Shown: positions 44,693-56,176, counted from the stretch's first letter. The stretch is DNA of 64,000 bases from Apodemus sylvaticus (GCF_947179515.1 NC_067481.1:39533704-39597703), one strand, 5' to 3'. The notes: generated by a model not told the origin, from the sequence alone. A program made the numbers and translations.

Positions 44693-45055
44693 TGTGCTAT
44701 TTTTCACGTCCCCTTGACCCTCGTGGGCGCCCAGCTACATTCCATGTGGTGTATGAAGTGAACCTGGGTGCTGAGTGAGGACAGGCTATAGAGCCTCTCT
44801 GCCTGGAGATGGACATGGGGCTTGATCAATAAAGAAGGCCTGCTTGCCTGAGAGCACAAGACTGGAGAGGAGTGTTTGTTACCTCAGCATAACCCTGAGG
44901 TATTCATAATCTATGCTGACAGATGAAAGCAGGAAGCTAGACTCCCGCTCCAGAAGCAGCTCTAGTTGTGGAGCATCCGTGTGCTTGGTGCTTTGTACAC
45001 TGCTGTCCTTGATGATGTAACAAATTATCCAAAACTTCATGGCTTAAAAGAATAT

Positions 45056-45234
45056 GGCTTTGGGGTGGAGAAGTGGTTCAGCACTGACTATTCATCTAGA
45101 GGACTGGGGTTCAAATTCCAGCACCCGCATCACAGTTACAACTCTCTGTAACTCCAAGAACTGGCACTCTCACATAGACATACATTCAGACAAAACACAA
45201 ATGCACATAAAATAAACATAAATAAAATTTTAAA
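45056..45234 (+). mobile_element. B2/B3-family SINE
   Basis: GGTGGAGAAGTGGTTCAGC head, GGTTCAAATTCCAGCACCC, tail AAATAAACATAAATAAAA. Confidence 0.8.
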
Positions 45235-45989
45235 CAGAACATGGCTTTACTTCCTTACAGCCCAGACGTCAGAGGGTGGATGTCTGCAGTGGGCTGACAA
45301 CACTTGTGTCTTCTGGAGTTCTGGAGGAGAATCTCTTTCATTTATAGTTTTAGAGATCACCTCTAGAAATGTCCAGTACTGTGCATTCCTGGCTCCAGGG
45401 GCATCTCCCACCCTCTCTCCGTTTCCACTGCCATACAACCTTTCTTTGCTTTTACCCCACTACTTCCTGTCAGGACCCTGTGATGACACTGGGCCCACCC
45501 AGCTGATCCAGGGTCATTTCCTCAAGCACACACCGGGAACTCAATGATCCCGCCTGGGAAGTTCTTATTGCCACATTAAGTAGCGCAGATGATAACACAG
45601 ATTCTAGGGTCTGTGGCATGTCATCAGCTGAGGATATGGGAAAGATGCCATCTTTAAAACATGGTGCTTGCAAGAAGAGCAAGGTGTGGGGGATGCTACC
45701 ATCAAAGCACACTGTTCTCCCGAGATTTCCACAGCACTGCAGAAGGAAACACTCTGAGATTTGTCATTTCTTCACCCTGGGAGGAATTACCAAAAGATCT
45801 GTATCATGCTGAATGAACAGAGGAATCAAAGGGTCTGTGTGACTTCTAGCTGGCCACAGATCTAGAGAAAAACTGTCCCTTTTCTTCTATTAGGTTTTAT
45901 ATGCCAAACATTTGTTTCCCGGGGCCAAAACATTTCTTTGATCTAGTACATCCGAGAGATAAAAGCTTAGCTGACCTTCTCTCAGGCCT

Positions 45990-46108
45990 GCCCATTAGAG
46001 TGTCCTACCCACTGGAATCCAACCATCACAGTGTTCTTGCCTCACTGGAATCTGACCATTACAGCATCCCTACCTCACTGGAATCTGGCCATCAAAGCAT
46101 CCCTAATA
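45990..46108. repeat. 33-bp minisatellite, about 3.6 copies
   Basis: Units at 46010-46042, 46043-46075 and 46076-46108 each start CACTGGAATC. A partial unit precedes them from about 45990. Copies differ at several positions, so the array is not recent. The 33-base unit is divisible by three, which keeps a plus-strand frame open (repeat motif SLESxHxSxxxS). Confidence 0.9.
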
Positions 46109-46599
46109 GCCTTTTCCATAGAGAAACTCCTGCTTCTACCACAAGAGGGAGCTTCAGTCCACAGTCACCGCAGTGTTAGTTTTTTTTTTTGCTATGAAAC
46201 ATTCAGCTTAATAAAATATTAAGTCACACTTTGGAGACTCTGCACGTTGCTTTACTTAGCCCAGCAATGATGTACACTACACTGGGGCTTTTCTAGGTAG
46301 GAAAAAGTAGTACAGCTGGTGTCTTATTGTTTGCTTCTGTTATTGTCTGTTTGGGGGGAATTGGGGAATATATCTAACCAGGGCTGCACATATACAAAGC
46401 ACACGCTCAAAAACATGATAAAACAAGACAAAACAGTAAACATGCTGTCTGCCCTGAGCGAGGGACATGCCAGCTCTAATGCAGTGTTACAGAGTAGGAA
46501 GACGAGATAGATTCAAAAATCCAGATTTTAATAGTTTCAATTAAAATTTGATGTTCTTGAGACTAATTTCTTCCCCTATAGAAACAAATGAATGTTTTG

Positions 46600-46965
46600 G
46601 GCCTGTGAGAAGGCTCAGCAGTAACAGTGCTCCTCTTGTGTAATGATGACTTGTGTTTAATCCCTGGAACTCTCAAAAGGCTCAGTGTGGTGGTGAGAGC
46701 CTTAATCCCAGCAGTCCTATAGTGAGGTGGGAAGCAAAGGCAGGACACTCTCTCAGAAGCTTGCCCTAGCCTGGAGTACATAGTGCAGTAGCAGAACAAG
46801 AGAGAGCCTGCCTCAGCAAGGCAGACGGTGAACAGCAAATCCTAAAACTGTCTCTGACCTTGTCTGCAGGCCATGGCATGCACATCCCCCACACCCAGTG
46901 TCTCTGTCTGCCTGCCTGCCTGCCTGTCTGTCTGTCTGTCTCTCCACACCCCCCACACACAGAGT
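46600..46965 (+). mobile_element. Composite tRNA-derived SINE with CTGC/CTGT array
   Basis: GAGAAGGCTCAGCAGTAACAG head, a B1-like middle (GTGGTGGTGAGAGCCTTAATC), and a long tail that has become (CTGC)n(CTGT)n at about 46909-46940. Confidence 0.65.
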
Positions 46966-47063
46966 TTCTTTTTAAAGCAATGGAGCTGATTCTGGCCTCA
47001 TAGGTTATTACGTGGATTCAGTGAGAAGGGAAGTGAAGAATGCAGTGTAATGTGAAGCAGCTC

Positions 47064-47389
47064 TATCTTAGTCAGTGTTCTGTTGCTGTGAGAAGACCTC
47101 ATGGCCATGGCAACTCTTACAAGCTAGCTTACAGGTTCAGAGTTTCAGTCCATTGTCATCATGGCAGGATGCAGGCAGACATGGTGCTGAGAGTTCTATA
47201 TCAGCAGCAGCAGGACAACAGCAAGAGAGACACTGGGCCTGGCTCGAGCATTTGAAACCTCAAAACCCACCCGCAGTGACACACTTCCTCCAAAAAGGCT
47301 ATACCTACTCCAACAAGGCCACTGTACCAATCCTTTCAAATAGTGTCATTCCCTATGAGCCTGTGGGGCCATTTTTATTCAAACCATCA
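47064..47389 (-). mobile_element. Solo LTR, ERVL-MaLR type (reversed)
   Basis: Complement of the MT-like LTR type: starts TATCTTAGTCAGTGTTCTG, has GCAGGCAGACATGGTGCTG and GTGACACACTTCCTCC, ends in CAAACCATCA. Confidence 0.75.
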
Positions 47390-48251
47390 TAGGGTCCTAG
47401 TTGCAAACATGAATGGTAGCCATCAGTATTGGCAATTGTATTAAGAACAAAGGGGCTCTGAATGGCAATATGGTCCCTTCAGGAGTCCATTCACCCCAAA
47501 TCAGACAAAGGTGCTGAGTTCAGAGCTTCTTCGCTACCTCAGGCCCACCTCTCTCTAGTAGTGACCTGCTGGCTCTGTACACCTCGTCCAGAGTTGCTGG
47601 GTCTTCAGAGGTGTGATACTGCCAGGCTGAAGTATTCAGATGTTAGGTTTTTATGCTATTGATGTTATATGGCTTTCTCTGTTGGGTCTGTTGTAGTAAA
47701 GGCTTGTTCATAACAACCCACACATTATATACCTATAGGAGCCATGCCTTTCCTCCTGCAGTGAGTACTTCAAGTTAAGGTTTATAGACTTAGGATCCAT
47801 TCTCAAGAGGAAATGACACGGTATAGTCTAGGAAAGTGTCTGAACAGACAGCAACCATGGCTGTGTCACAACACCCTGTTTTAGAAGAAAAAGCAACTGT
47901 AGCCAAAGAGCACAGCTCGTTAGGAAGTGGCTTGGTGTCACATGCACCCTGCCTGCATCCAGACACTGTACGGGTGAGGTAGCAAGCTCCGCCATTATAC
48001 GTGTCTGAAAAGGCAGGCCAGTTACCCTCGGAGTCTAGGTGTGGGTGCTGCGAGCGGATGCTTGCCAACGGAGTCTGGGAAGGCCTGACTGTGGAGCCCC
48101 TTCTCTATTTACCTCACATTTTGGCCCTGTAGAGTTAGAGTCATCAGAAGTGAATGGCGCAAAACCTTCTAGGTAAAGGGGCCACAAACTTCCTTCAAAG
48201 TAACGAAATCAAACTCCATGTCTTTTTTTTTTTTTTTTTTTAAGTCTGGAC

Positions 48252-48449
48252 AAGGGTTGGAGACATGGCTTATTGGTTAAAGAGCACTGGCTGCTCTTCC
48301 CAGAGGACCCAGGTTCACAGTCACATGGCAACTCACAGTTGTCTGTAACAATAGTTCCAGGGGATCCAACACCCTGGCACAAACATACATGCTCGCAAAA
48401 CACTAACACACATATGATAAAAATAAATCATTAAAAAAAAATTAAAAAG
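48252..48449 (+). mobile_element. B3 SINE
   Basis: GGTTGGAGACATGGCTTATTG head and GGGGATCCAACACCCTGG. A T run at 48222-48241 and the A-rich tail flank it. Confidence 0.88.
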
Positions 48450-50431
48450 CCTGGACAAAAGTGATGCTTGGTGTGAAAATTTGGAGAGACCGGGATGATA
48501 TATGGGGAAGTTGTCAGGGGATAAACTAGTTCACATAGTGACAGGGCACAAGCCAGACAGATGGGGCTATGCATTTGTCAAGCTCAGCAGAAAGGCAGCC
48601 ACTCAACGAATCGCTCAATATTACTGAGGTTTTTGCATTTTATTGTGTGTGAACTCAACAGTGGCCTGGAGTGACAGAGCAGAACCCAGAAGGCAAGCCC
48701 TTTTCATGAACAGCGGCAAAACCCAGGAGCCCGGGAGGTGGGGAAGATGGAGGAAAATGGGTCCTACTGCTCCCAGTGACAGCACAGGTGGGCAACCTGG
48801 CTGGATGCCTGCGAGGATTCTTCACTCTAAGTGGAGGGGCAGATGCGTGGTGTGCTTGGACGATGCCCTGGCTTCAGGGACACTTTCACTTCTAGAGCTC
48901 AGGGCTTTCTGCTCCAGTTAGCTTTCTCCAGCAAGAAGTCGGAGGAGGGCTAACTGGAGGGAAGGACTCCCACTAAAACAAGGAACCCTCAATTCTAAAT
49001 GCTAAGTAGGAAGCCCGTAAATTGCTCCGCCATCTTGGGAGGTTTTCAAGGGCCGGTACAGAAGCAAGTTGACCTGAGGTTCACAGGGCACCAGGACAAA
49101 CTCCTGGAGCTTTTCTCATTAACATTACTCTCCTCAAACTTTTGTTCCCAGTGAAAGCTTTGCACATCTATGCTTTTACCACCTAATCATCCTTTTCAGG
49201 ATAGGATGAAGCACAGAGCAAGCCAGATGCCGCACGCACTTCCCTGCTTCAGGACAGGAAGAAGGCAGAGGAAGGAAGTCAAGTTTCTGTGTAGATTTAA
49301 TGCACATGAAAACCCTAATGCACAGTTGGGCCAACTTGATAACCCAGATGGCTGAAGGAGAAGAGACCACAATACTAAAGCAACAAGTATTCATTAAAGA
49401 CTGTTGAGAAAGACAGACTACTTCTAAACATGGGATTTTATTATTAAGCACAACCTGTTGGCAGCCTGCCTCCCAGCCGAGTGGTGACAGGCCTGTTATT
49501 TCACAAGTGCTTCCTGACAGAATGCCCACAACATCCTGACTGAAGAGCCACCATGTGCTACTCCGAGAACGCTAGCTTTCAAGCGGTCTCCAATTTTTCT
49601 CTTTTAGCTGAAGAACAGCGCTCTGCACTTTGCTGGCTTTTGGTGACTTTACAGTTAGAGCAACTGGAGATGTTTACTGCGGTGGTTCTGGATGTGTGAG
49701 CCCCTGACTCACCTGGATGTCAAGTCCCGACACACTCCGCGCTTACAGGGCTGCCTCTGAAGTACTGGGCTCAGCTGGAGCCCAAGAGGTGCCGGGAGAA
49801 ATCCTTCCTGATAGCGTCGCCAGCAGTAACCAAGCTTTCCCTGACTATCAAGTTTATTTTTATGCTGTGAACACAGTGAACCATGGAAGTCAGCACATTG
49901 GAGCACCGGTGATAGCAGGAAGGAGGACCAGCACCCACAGATCACCACTTCACTCCTGTCGGCCAACACAAGGAGATCAGCAGTTTCAAGCTCCCACAAG
50001 AGCTCTTGACACCACACCTTCTCTGCTCTGACGGACACCACCACAAACAGGGAGCCAAACACCCCTTCTTCAGGTCTCTCCAACAGAGCATCTTGTTAGA
50101 TCAGCAAGAAAAGAAAGTAATAAGGTAAGCACCGTGAGATGTGGGAGAGGGGGGCTGAAGGCACCCACACAGGAAGGGCTGGACCAAAGGGTGCTGGGGA
50201 GACCTCCTGGGGAGAACTACGTAGAATTCAGTACACGGGCAGCCTCGTTCAGCAACACGAAAGCTCTGCACTGAGCTAAGACTTTTGGAAGCCCAAGAAA
50301 GCCCACTACAGGATTTAAAGTGGGATTTAAATGAAACAATCAGATCTATGGTTTATAAGGAACAGTCAGGTACTTGCACAGAGAATAGTTTGATAAGAGC
50401 TTTTAAAAAAAAAGAGAAAGAAAGCAAAGAA

Positions 50432-50516
50432 CTAGGTAGTGTGTGGCTCAGTGGCAGATAACTTCCCCAGCCATCATGGGCCTTGAGGTCCATCCCTAGC
50501 ACCACCAAAGGAATAA
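50432..50516 (+). mobile_element. ID-type SINE
   Basis: GGTAGTGTGTGGCTCAGTGG head and GAGGTCCATCCCTAGCACC B-box end. Confidence 0.65.
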
Positions 50517-51293
50517 AAACCTAACCAAGCCAAACAAAGCAAACAGACCATCTCGCTGGCCCTCTCACTTAAATTTAATGATGCAAAACCAGAAGCAATA
50601 ACACAACAGTAAGACATGCTGTTTAGGACACAACGGGATAGCTGGCTACCACCAGGCTGTCAGCTGAGAGCACTAAGAATTCCTCCCTTCTGCTCCGAGG
50701 GTCACAAGTTAACCGAAGGACTAGGGAGCAACTTAGAATACAGCCAGGCCCCTCATGAATTTAAACACTACCTGGAAAATCTTGCATCAGCCATGCAGAC
50801 TGCATGCATGTGTGCACACCCTGGCCTTCTCCATCTGCTTTGGTAGACTGCAACACCCAGAGGGTGTCTAGTCATTTGTTTATTGAGAGTAGAGCTACTC
50901 ATAACATGGAAAAAAGGACTCCAAGGAAAGTAATAATAGTGGTGAACGGACGGCCATATGTGATGGTTTTCCACACACTTTCTGAAGAATACAACAGGGC
51001 ATAAACAGGTCAAGTGCGAGGGGATGGACTCAAACCATTACTTTCTGGCAAAACTTGCATGTGTAAGAATCAAGAATCACTGGTGCTAGGGGCGGGGGTA
51101 ATAGACAACATGCTGGCTGTGTGAATGTGGGGACCTGAGTGCGGTCTCACTGGACTGCTATCTCAGACCTCCATCAACGTAACACAATCCAGTTGGCACA
51201 TTCATCCTCTGATAAGTACATTGTAAGAATGTATTCTCAGCTTCAAAACATGTTTCTGGAAAGAGAAGCTGCTGAACTGTCTGACAGACTTAC

Positions 51294-51442
51294 TGTGAGT
51301 GTGGCAAGTGACATGAAGCCGATTAAGTTGTTCCACACTTTATCGATGTCCTTCAGCAACTGCTGGAGTTTCTCACTACACACGGCAGTGGCTTTTATCC
51401 CCAGCTCCACACGCTTGGTCACTCGGTACACTTCCACCACAC
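51294..51442 (-). CDS. Synrg: Synrg 149-nt exon
   Basis: With the split Gly codon it adds 50 residues, GVVEVYRVTKRVELGIKATA to NLIGFMSLATLT. The acceptor is CCGTCAG and the donor ACA|GTAAGT. The segment is predicted helical (SEKLQQLLKDIDKVWNNL) and belongs to the conserved C-terminal region of gamma-synergin. Confidence 0.96.
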
Positions 51443-51567
51443 CTGACGGGGAGAGAGGAAGGTGAGACACGGGGACAGTAGACAGGGACAAAGCACTGTG
51501 GCTTGCTGATGGCATGATTAGGAGGAACAACTGCGCAGGGGTGGGGCTGTGAGTAGAGATACGGATT

Positions 51568-51877
51568 GGTTACTTTTCTACTGCTGTGATGAAACACCAC
51601 GGCCAAGGCAGCTTGCAAAGGCAGCTTGCAGGAGAAAGGGTTTCATCGGACATGGTGGCAGGAAAGCTGAGAACTCAGAGCTCAAATTCCAAGCTGGAGG
51701 CAGAGAGCACACTGGGAATGGGAATGGCAGAAGCTTCTGAAGCCTGAAAGCCCCCTGCCCCCAACACACCTTCTACAACAAGGCCACGCCTCTGAGTCTC
51801 TCCCAAACGGTTCCACAAACTGGGGACAAAATATTAAAACCTATGAGTCTATGGGGGGCCATTCTCATTCAAACAAG
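51568..51877 (-). mobile_element. Solo LTR, MaLR-like (reversed)
   Basis: Complement of a common mouse LTR: GGTTACTTTTCTACTGCTG, ACAACAAGGCCACGCC, CTATGGGGGGCCATTCTC. It contains a direct GGCAGCTTGCA duplication (51607-51629). Confidence 0.65.
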
Positions 51878-52400
51878 GCGTGAGCCTTCTTGGTCTGCTG
51901 GAATGGTTCTTTTCCTGCAGTTTTTAATCAGGTCAAACTCTGCAATCAAGAACGTGTTGAGTAAGAACCTCCTCATTTTAAGGTGGTAACTGGACACATC
52001 CCTAGACCTCCAACACGGCAGTCATCAGACCACTGTGCTACCCAGTCTGCAGTACATCTTTCAAGTAGGAACGTGGATTCTGGTCCCTACTCTACCATCC
52101 ATGTGTCCTGGAACAAGTTAGGAACATAACTTGTTAAGTCAGTAACAGCAGCCTCTCAAAGGATGGATAACAGGAAGAAACAGGTAGGTAAACATGGTAG
52201 AAGGCTCACAACAGTCTCTCTAGTGAGCACAAGACATTGTGGGAGCTATTAGGCTCTTTAGTTTGGATTTCTTTATGAAATAAAGTTTAAGGAATCTAAA
52301 TGTTGATAGAGTAATTCATGCTGAATCCTTTTTTTTTTAATAAAACATTGCTGAGATTCTTTGGGCTAGAAATTTCAATTTTTAAAATTATATTTATTGT

Positions 52401-52480
52401 CAAGACTGGTGACACACACCTTTAATCCTGGGAGACAGAAGCAGGTGGATCTGAGTTTTGAAACTAGCCTGGTCTACATA
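52401..52480 (+). mobile_element. B1 SINE, truncated
   Basis: CAAGACTGGTGACACACACC to CTAGCCTGGTCTACATA; its 3' part is missing where the next SINE begins. Confidence 0.8.
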
Positions 52481-52483
52481 ACC

Positions 52484-52646
52484 ATGTGTGTGCAGGGTCT
52501 GGTGCAGGTCAGAAAAATCGCTGGGATCCCCTGGAGCTGGATTTATAGGCGGTTGTGAGACAACCAACATGGGTGTAGAGAACTGAATGCTAGTCCTCTG
52601 CAAAGGCATTAGGCACTCTTAACCACTAAGGCATCTCTTCAGCCCC
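52484..52646 (-). mobile_element. B3 SINE (reversed)
   Basis: CTGGAGCTGGATTTATAGGCG and CTTAACCACTAAGGCATCTC. Confidence 0.85.
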
Positions 52647-52882
52647 AACAGAGAACAGTTTACGATGAGATATATAGAAAACAAAGACTTGAAAACTTCA
52701 CTACAGAGACTTCAAGTAAAGTAGTTGCCATTGCCGTGACTTCTGCATTTTATCTGTGAAAGCGGCTACTAGCAAGGCTGTATATAATGGGAGAGCGCAG
52801 ACCTAAAATACCTACAGGGAGTGAGCGTTCATATTAATACACCCTGCCATGGTTTGACTCTGTGAAATATCAAAGAACACAC

Positions 52883-52979
52883 CTAAAAGATACTCCATGC
52901 CTTGGGCTGACTGGATAACTTCTGTGCAAACAGCACTGCTGCTAATGCCGTTTAAGGTGTCGTTTGCCTTCTTAATGAC
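52883..52979 (-). CDS. Synrg: Synrg 97-nt exon
   Basis: Begins VIKKANDTLNGISSSAVCTE and ends GMEYLL plus the first base of the next Gly codon. The acceptor is CTTGTAG and the donor TTAG|GTGTGT. Entry phase 0, exit phase 1, matching the 149-nt exon. Confidence 0.96.
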
Positions 52980-53130
52980 CTACAAGAAAGGAAATCACAT
53001 CATCTTACACAACCAAGAAAGGTTGCTGCCAATCAGTCCCCCACTAGGAGAAAACCCAACCAGCATGAAAAGCAGTGCTCAACTAGTGTGCGGATGTGCC
53101 CATTCAGAGGCAAACCTAAGAATTTAAACT

Positions 53131-53216
53131 TTGAAGGGAAGGAGGTATGGAGGGAGGGGAGGAGGAGGGGAGGGAGAAGGGGAGGAGAAGGAGTGGGAGG
53201 AGGGGAGGGGAAGATG
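53131..53216. repeat. Polypurine GGA-rich tract
   Basis: About 85 bases almost purely G and A on the plus strand, with many GGGG/GGAGG runs. The Synrg pre-mRNA therefore carries a long C/U tract about 150 bases upstream of the 97-nt exon. Confidence 0.9.
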
Positions 53217-53397
53217 GGGTTAGGTTCTTAGTTCTTTAAATATTATTTTCATATAGACTAGAGGTAATGATATAATTTTGTTACTTCTTAAATGTAGTGA
53301 CAGATAAGGGGACAATTGACAAATGAGCTACTACTGTCTACTACTTCAACTAAAGGATGCATGAGTTTCTTTCTTTTTAAAAAAAAAAATTATTTAA

Positions 53398-53582
53398 GGG
53401 GCTAGAGAGATGGCTCAGTGGTTAAGAGCACTGACTGCTCTTCCAGAGGTCCTGAGTTCAATTCCCAACAACCACTTGGTGGCTCACAACCATCTGTAAT
53501 GCCATCCAACTTCCTCTTCTGGTGTGTCTGAAGACAGTGACAGTATACTTAGATAAATAAAATAAATAATTATTTAAAAAAT
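53398..53582 (+). mobile_element. Full-length B2 SINE
   Basis: GGGGCTAGAGAGATGGCTCAG, TGTCTGAAGACAGTGACAG, and an AATAAAATAAATAA tail carrying B2's AATAAA signals. Confidence 0.95.
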
Positions 53583-53587
53583 TATTT

Positions 53588-53767
53588 AATCTTATCTTAT
53601 GTACATTGGTACTTTACCTGCATGAATGCCTGTGTGAGGATGTTGGGTCCTTGTAGCTGGAGTTACAGACAGTTATAAGCTGCCATGTGGGTGCTAGGAA
53701 TTGAACCTGTATCCTCTAGAAGAGCAGCCAGTGTTCTTAACTACTAAGCCACTGCCCTGAGATCCCC
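53588..53767 (-). mobile_element. B3 SINE (reversed)
   Basis: CATGTGGGTGCTAGGAATTG and CTTAACTACTAAGCCACTG; tail-to-tail with the preceding B2. Confidence 0.88.
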
Positions 53768-53895
53768 ACATGATTTTCATGCTCTGCATGGTGATGGAAA
53801 AAGGCACCCCTCATATTTGCCTGCATTCATTCTGAGGAACTGAGGATAAGACAAACCCGGCAGGAGCGCTCAGACGCACAGAGCCAGATACTCAC

Positions 53896-53949
53896 ATCCA
53901 GGGCGCTCCCAAGGCATCTCTGCCACTCATATGCGTATCTCTCATTTTC
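53896..53949 (-). CDS. Synrg: Synrg 54-nt exon
   Basis: A symmetric 18-codon exon (ENERYAYEWQRCLGSALD), phase 0 at both ends, with a CCACAG acceptor and a GAT|GTGAGT donor. Confidence 0.96.
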
Positions 53950-54253
53950 CTGTGGGTTTATAAAGAGAACTGGGTTCAACAGGCAGGTTCAGGGTCCTAT
54001 CTTTGTGATTTATCTCACTACAAAGGGCATGGAAGACTCCTTTCTATTGAAAAAGCATGCTGGCAAAAACAATTTTTTTTTTAAATCTACTAAGATGTAA
54101 GAAATATGAACACAAAGGATCTGTTCTAGAACATTTTACAACATTTCTGTGTAAATGTCGTCTCATGTGTTCCAGTGAGCGACAGTGCAAACTTCTATGC
54201 AGTTACTCACTGTGGAGGTGTCTAGTGCACCAGTTAGTGTCTCACTACAGCTA

Positions 54254-54387
54254 GGCCACGCATGGCGGTGTTCCCCTGAAATCCCAGCACTTGGGAGACA
54301 GAGGCAGGATCACTGTGAGTTTAAGGCTAGCCTGGTCTACAGAGAGAATTCTAGGCCAACCAGGGCTACGTGAAGCTCTCCCCAAAC
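54254..54387 (+). mobile_element. B1 SINE
   Basis: GGCCACGCATGGCGGTG, CCCAGCACTTGGGAGACAG, CTAGCCTGGTCTACAGAG. Confidence 0.85.
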
Positions 54388-54443
54388 AACAAAAACCCCA
54401 CAGAATGAAACCACAGTTTAACATCATTCCACAGTTTACTGCT

Positions 54444-54444
<1 letters not shown>

Positions 54445-54474
<30 letters not shown>

Positions 54475-54475
54475 C
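54445..54475. repeat. (TG)n microsatellite
   Basis: About 13 TG units following a short TGTATG start. Confidence 0.95.
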
Positions 54476-54809
54476 ATGCGCACTTGTATGCATCACAAGA
54501 AACAGGTTCTTTAAGATACCACAAACAAAAATAGAGGATCCAAAACATTTCTCCTCTCCTCTTCAGTAGAATCTAAAGTGTAAGTTTTGAAAAATGATTT
54601 TCTTTAATGCTTCTCTCTTTGCAAAGTCCCACAAACAATTTCAACTTTAGCCACAACTTTCAGAGGCTGAAACACACAGGGAGCGTGTTCACCCCTGGCT
54701 AAAGCCACCAGCCATGACCTCTGAGGATCTATTTGCCATAAGGTGTGTGGTGTCTTCTTCCCTCCACGCCCCGCCCCTCCCCAGGGAAGGTGGAAAAGGG
54801 CCGCCTCAC

Positions 54810-54973
54810 CTCCACTTCGCCGGTCAGATCCTTGTACTTGTCGCGGATGACAGGCAACGTAGCCCTCTCACTCAGAGTGCTGGACCGGTCTCGGAAAGGC
54901 TGCTCCAGGGCTGGGGAAGGAGAGGACCGGCTTATCTCTTTATCCCCAAGGCTCAAGCTCCTCTTGTGTGATC
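54810..54973 (-). CDS. Synrg: Synrg 164-nt exon
   Basis: Reads GSHKRSLSLGDKEISRSSPS through PVIRDKYKDLTGEVE. The first Gly codon is completed by the last base of the upstream exon. The acceptor is GCCCAG and the donor GAG|GTGAGG. It is Ser-rich with SP sites, so phosphorylation is plausible, but this is inference. Confidence 0.96.
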
Positions 54974-55639
54974 CTGGGCAGAGGGGACAGTAGGCACAAA
55001 GGTTCCATTACTCAGCCTGGCTCAAGCAGGGTCCTGCCTGCTGATGTGACCATCTCTGACAGGTGGTCATGTTAGGAGGCATTTGGAAACAGTCTTCGTT
55101 CAAACTGTCTGGGAAGTTCTTTGACTCTCACTCTCTCGTGCTTGAGGCTTCCTTTAGTTTCCCCCATTGCTCTTCTCTCATTGGTCACTACACTACATAT
55201 TTCCATGCCAGAGTTCACTGCTGGCTGTGCAAATGTATGTGTGTGCACACACTTGTATGTGTCACAGGGAACAGGGGTGCTTAAGATAACCACAAACAGA
55301 AATAGAAGATCCAAAACATCTCTCGTCTCCTCTCTCAGTAGGATGATAAAGGACTGAATCACTGGTGTCTAGCTGCGAAGGGCCACTGCCAATATGGGTG
55401 CCCAGGGGCCATGAGGCCCTCCTGTCAATGGCTGTAGGCTGGCACCTTTGTGCCTCCTTGCTTGCATGCTGCCTTTCTCCTGTGAGACCTAGAGCTTCAG
55501 AGACAGGGAGTGAGGGCGGCAATGAGGCACGATTTAGAGAAAGATGTACTCACGGCCATGACTAACTGGGAGGTATCGCTTCCCTCAGACAGTTTATGGA
55601 TCAATTAAAATGGGTACCTTCTAAGAGAGTACTGATTTG

Positions 55640-55801
55640 GGCTGGAGAGATGGCTCAGTGGTTAAGGGTATTAGCTGCTCTTCCAGAGTTCAGTTCCCAG
55701 TACCCACATAGCACCTTGGAACTGTTTGTAATTCCAGTTCTAGGGGATCTGACACACAGACATATAGGCAAAACACCAATGCACAGAAAAATTTAAAAGT
55801 A
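55640..55801 (+). mobile_element. B3 SINE
   Basis: GGCTGGAGAGATGGCTCAGTG head, tail GGCAAAACACCAATGCAC. Confidence 0.88.
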
Positions 55802-55814
55802 CAGATATTTGTGA

Positions 55815-56158
55815 CTTTTAATTACGCATGTGTGCTATATGTTTGGATATGTGCACATGAGTACAGGTGCCCGCAGAGGACAAAGGTGTCAGACTCCCTG
55901 GACCTAGAGTTACAGGCTGCCAGATGTGGGTGCTGGGAACCAGACTCAGGTCCCCTGCAGAGCAGTCCACGTTCTTTCTTTATTCTGGGATAGGGTCTTA
56001 TATGTAACTGTCCTGGAACCCACTCTGTAGACCAGGCTGGCCTCAAACTCACAGAGCTTTGCCTGCCTTTGCCTCCGAGTACTGAGATTAAGGGGGTGTG
56101 CCACATCCGACACGCAATGCCATGTGTTCTTGACCACTGATCCATCTCCACAGCTCCA
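55815..56158 (-). mobile_element. B3 SINE (reversed), split by a B1
   Basis: The 3' side is 55815-55975 (TGGGTGCTGGGAACCAGAC, GCAGAGCAGTCCACGTTC). The tRNA-like head resumes at 56116-56158 (ACCACTGATCCATCTCC). Confidence 0.75.
55977..56118 (-). mobile_element. B1 SINE (reversed) nested in B3
   Basis: GGGATAGGGTCTTATATG, CTCTGTAGACCAGGCTGGCC, ends GTGCCACATCCGACAC. Both flanks belong to one B3. Confidence 0.85.
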
Positions 56159-56176
56159 GATGGAGTTTAAAGTGTT

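Larger units (their letters stand above)
39318..51293 (-). other. Synrg: Large Synrg intron (12 kb)
   Basis: The longest intron seen here. It is packed with SINEs, an ancient L1 piece, two solo LTRs and a 33-bp minisatellite, and has two perfect CRE octamers. Unique stretches without assigned content include about 39.6-40.3, 43.8-44.4, 45.25-45.95, 47.4-48.2 and 48.5-50.4 kb. No convincing internal exon. Confidence 0.8.
51443..52882 (-). other. Synrg: Synrg intron
   Basis: 1.4 kb containing a reversed solo LTR, a B1 fragment and a reversed B3. 51.9-52.35 kb shows nothing recognisable. Confidence 0.85.
52980..53895 (-). other. Synrg: Synrg intron
   Basis: 916 bases, two thirds of it repeats: a GGA-rich tract, a B2 and a reversed B3 back to back. 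Confidence 0.9.
53950..54809 (-). other. Synrg: Synrg intron
   Basis: 860 bases with a B1 and a TG array; the rest is unique. Confidence 0.9.
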
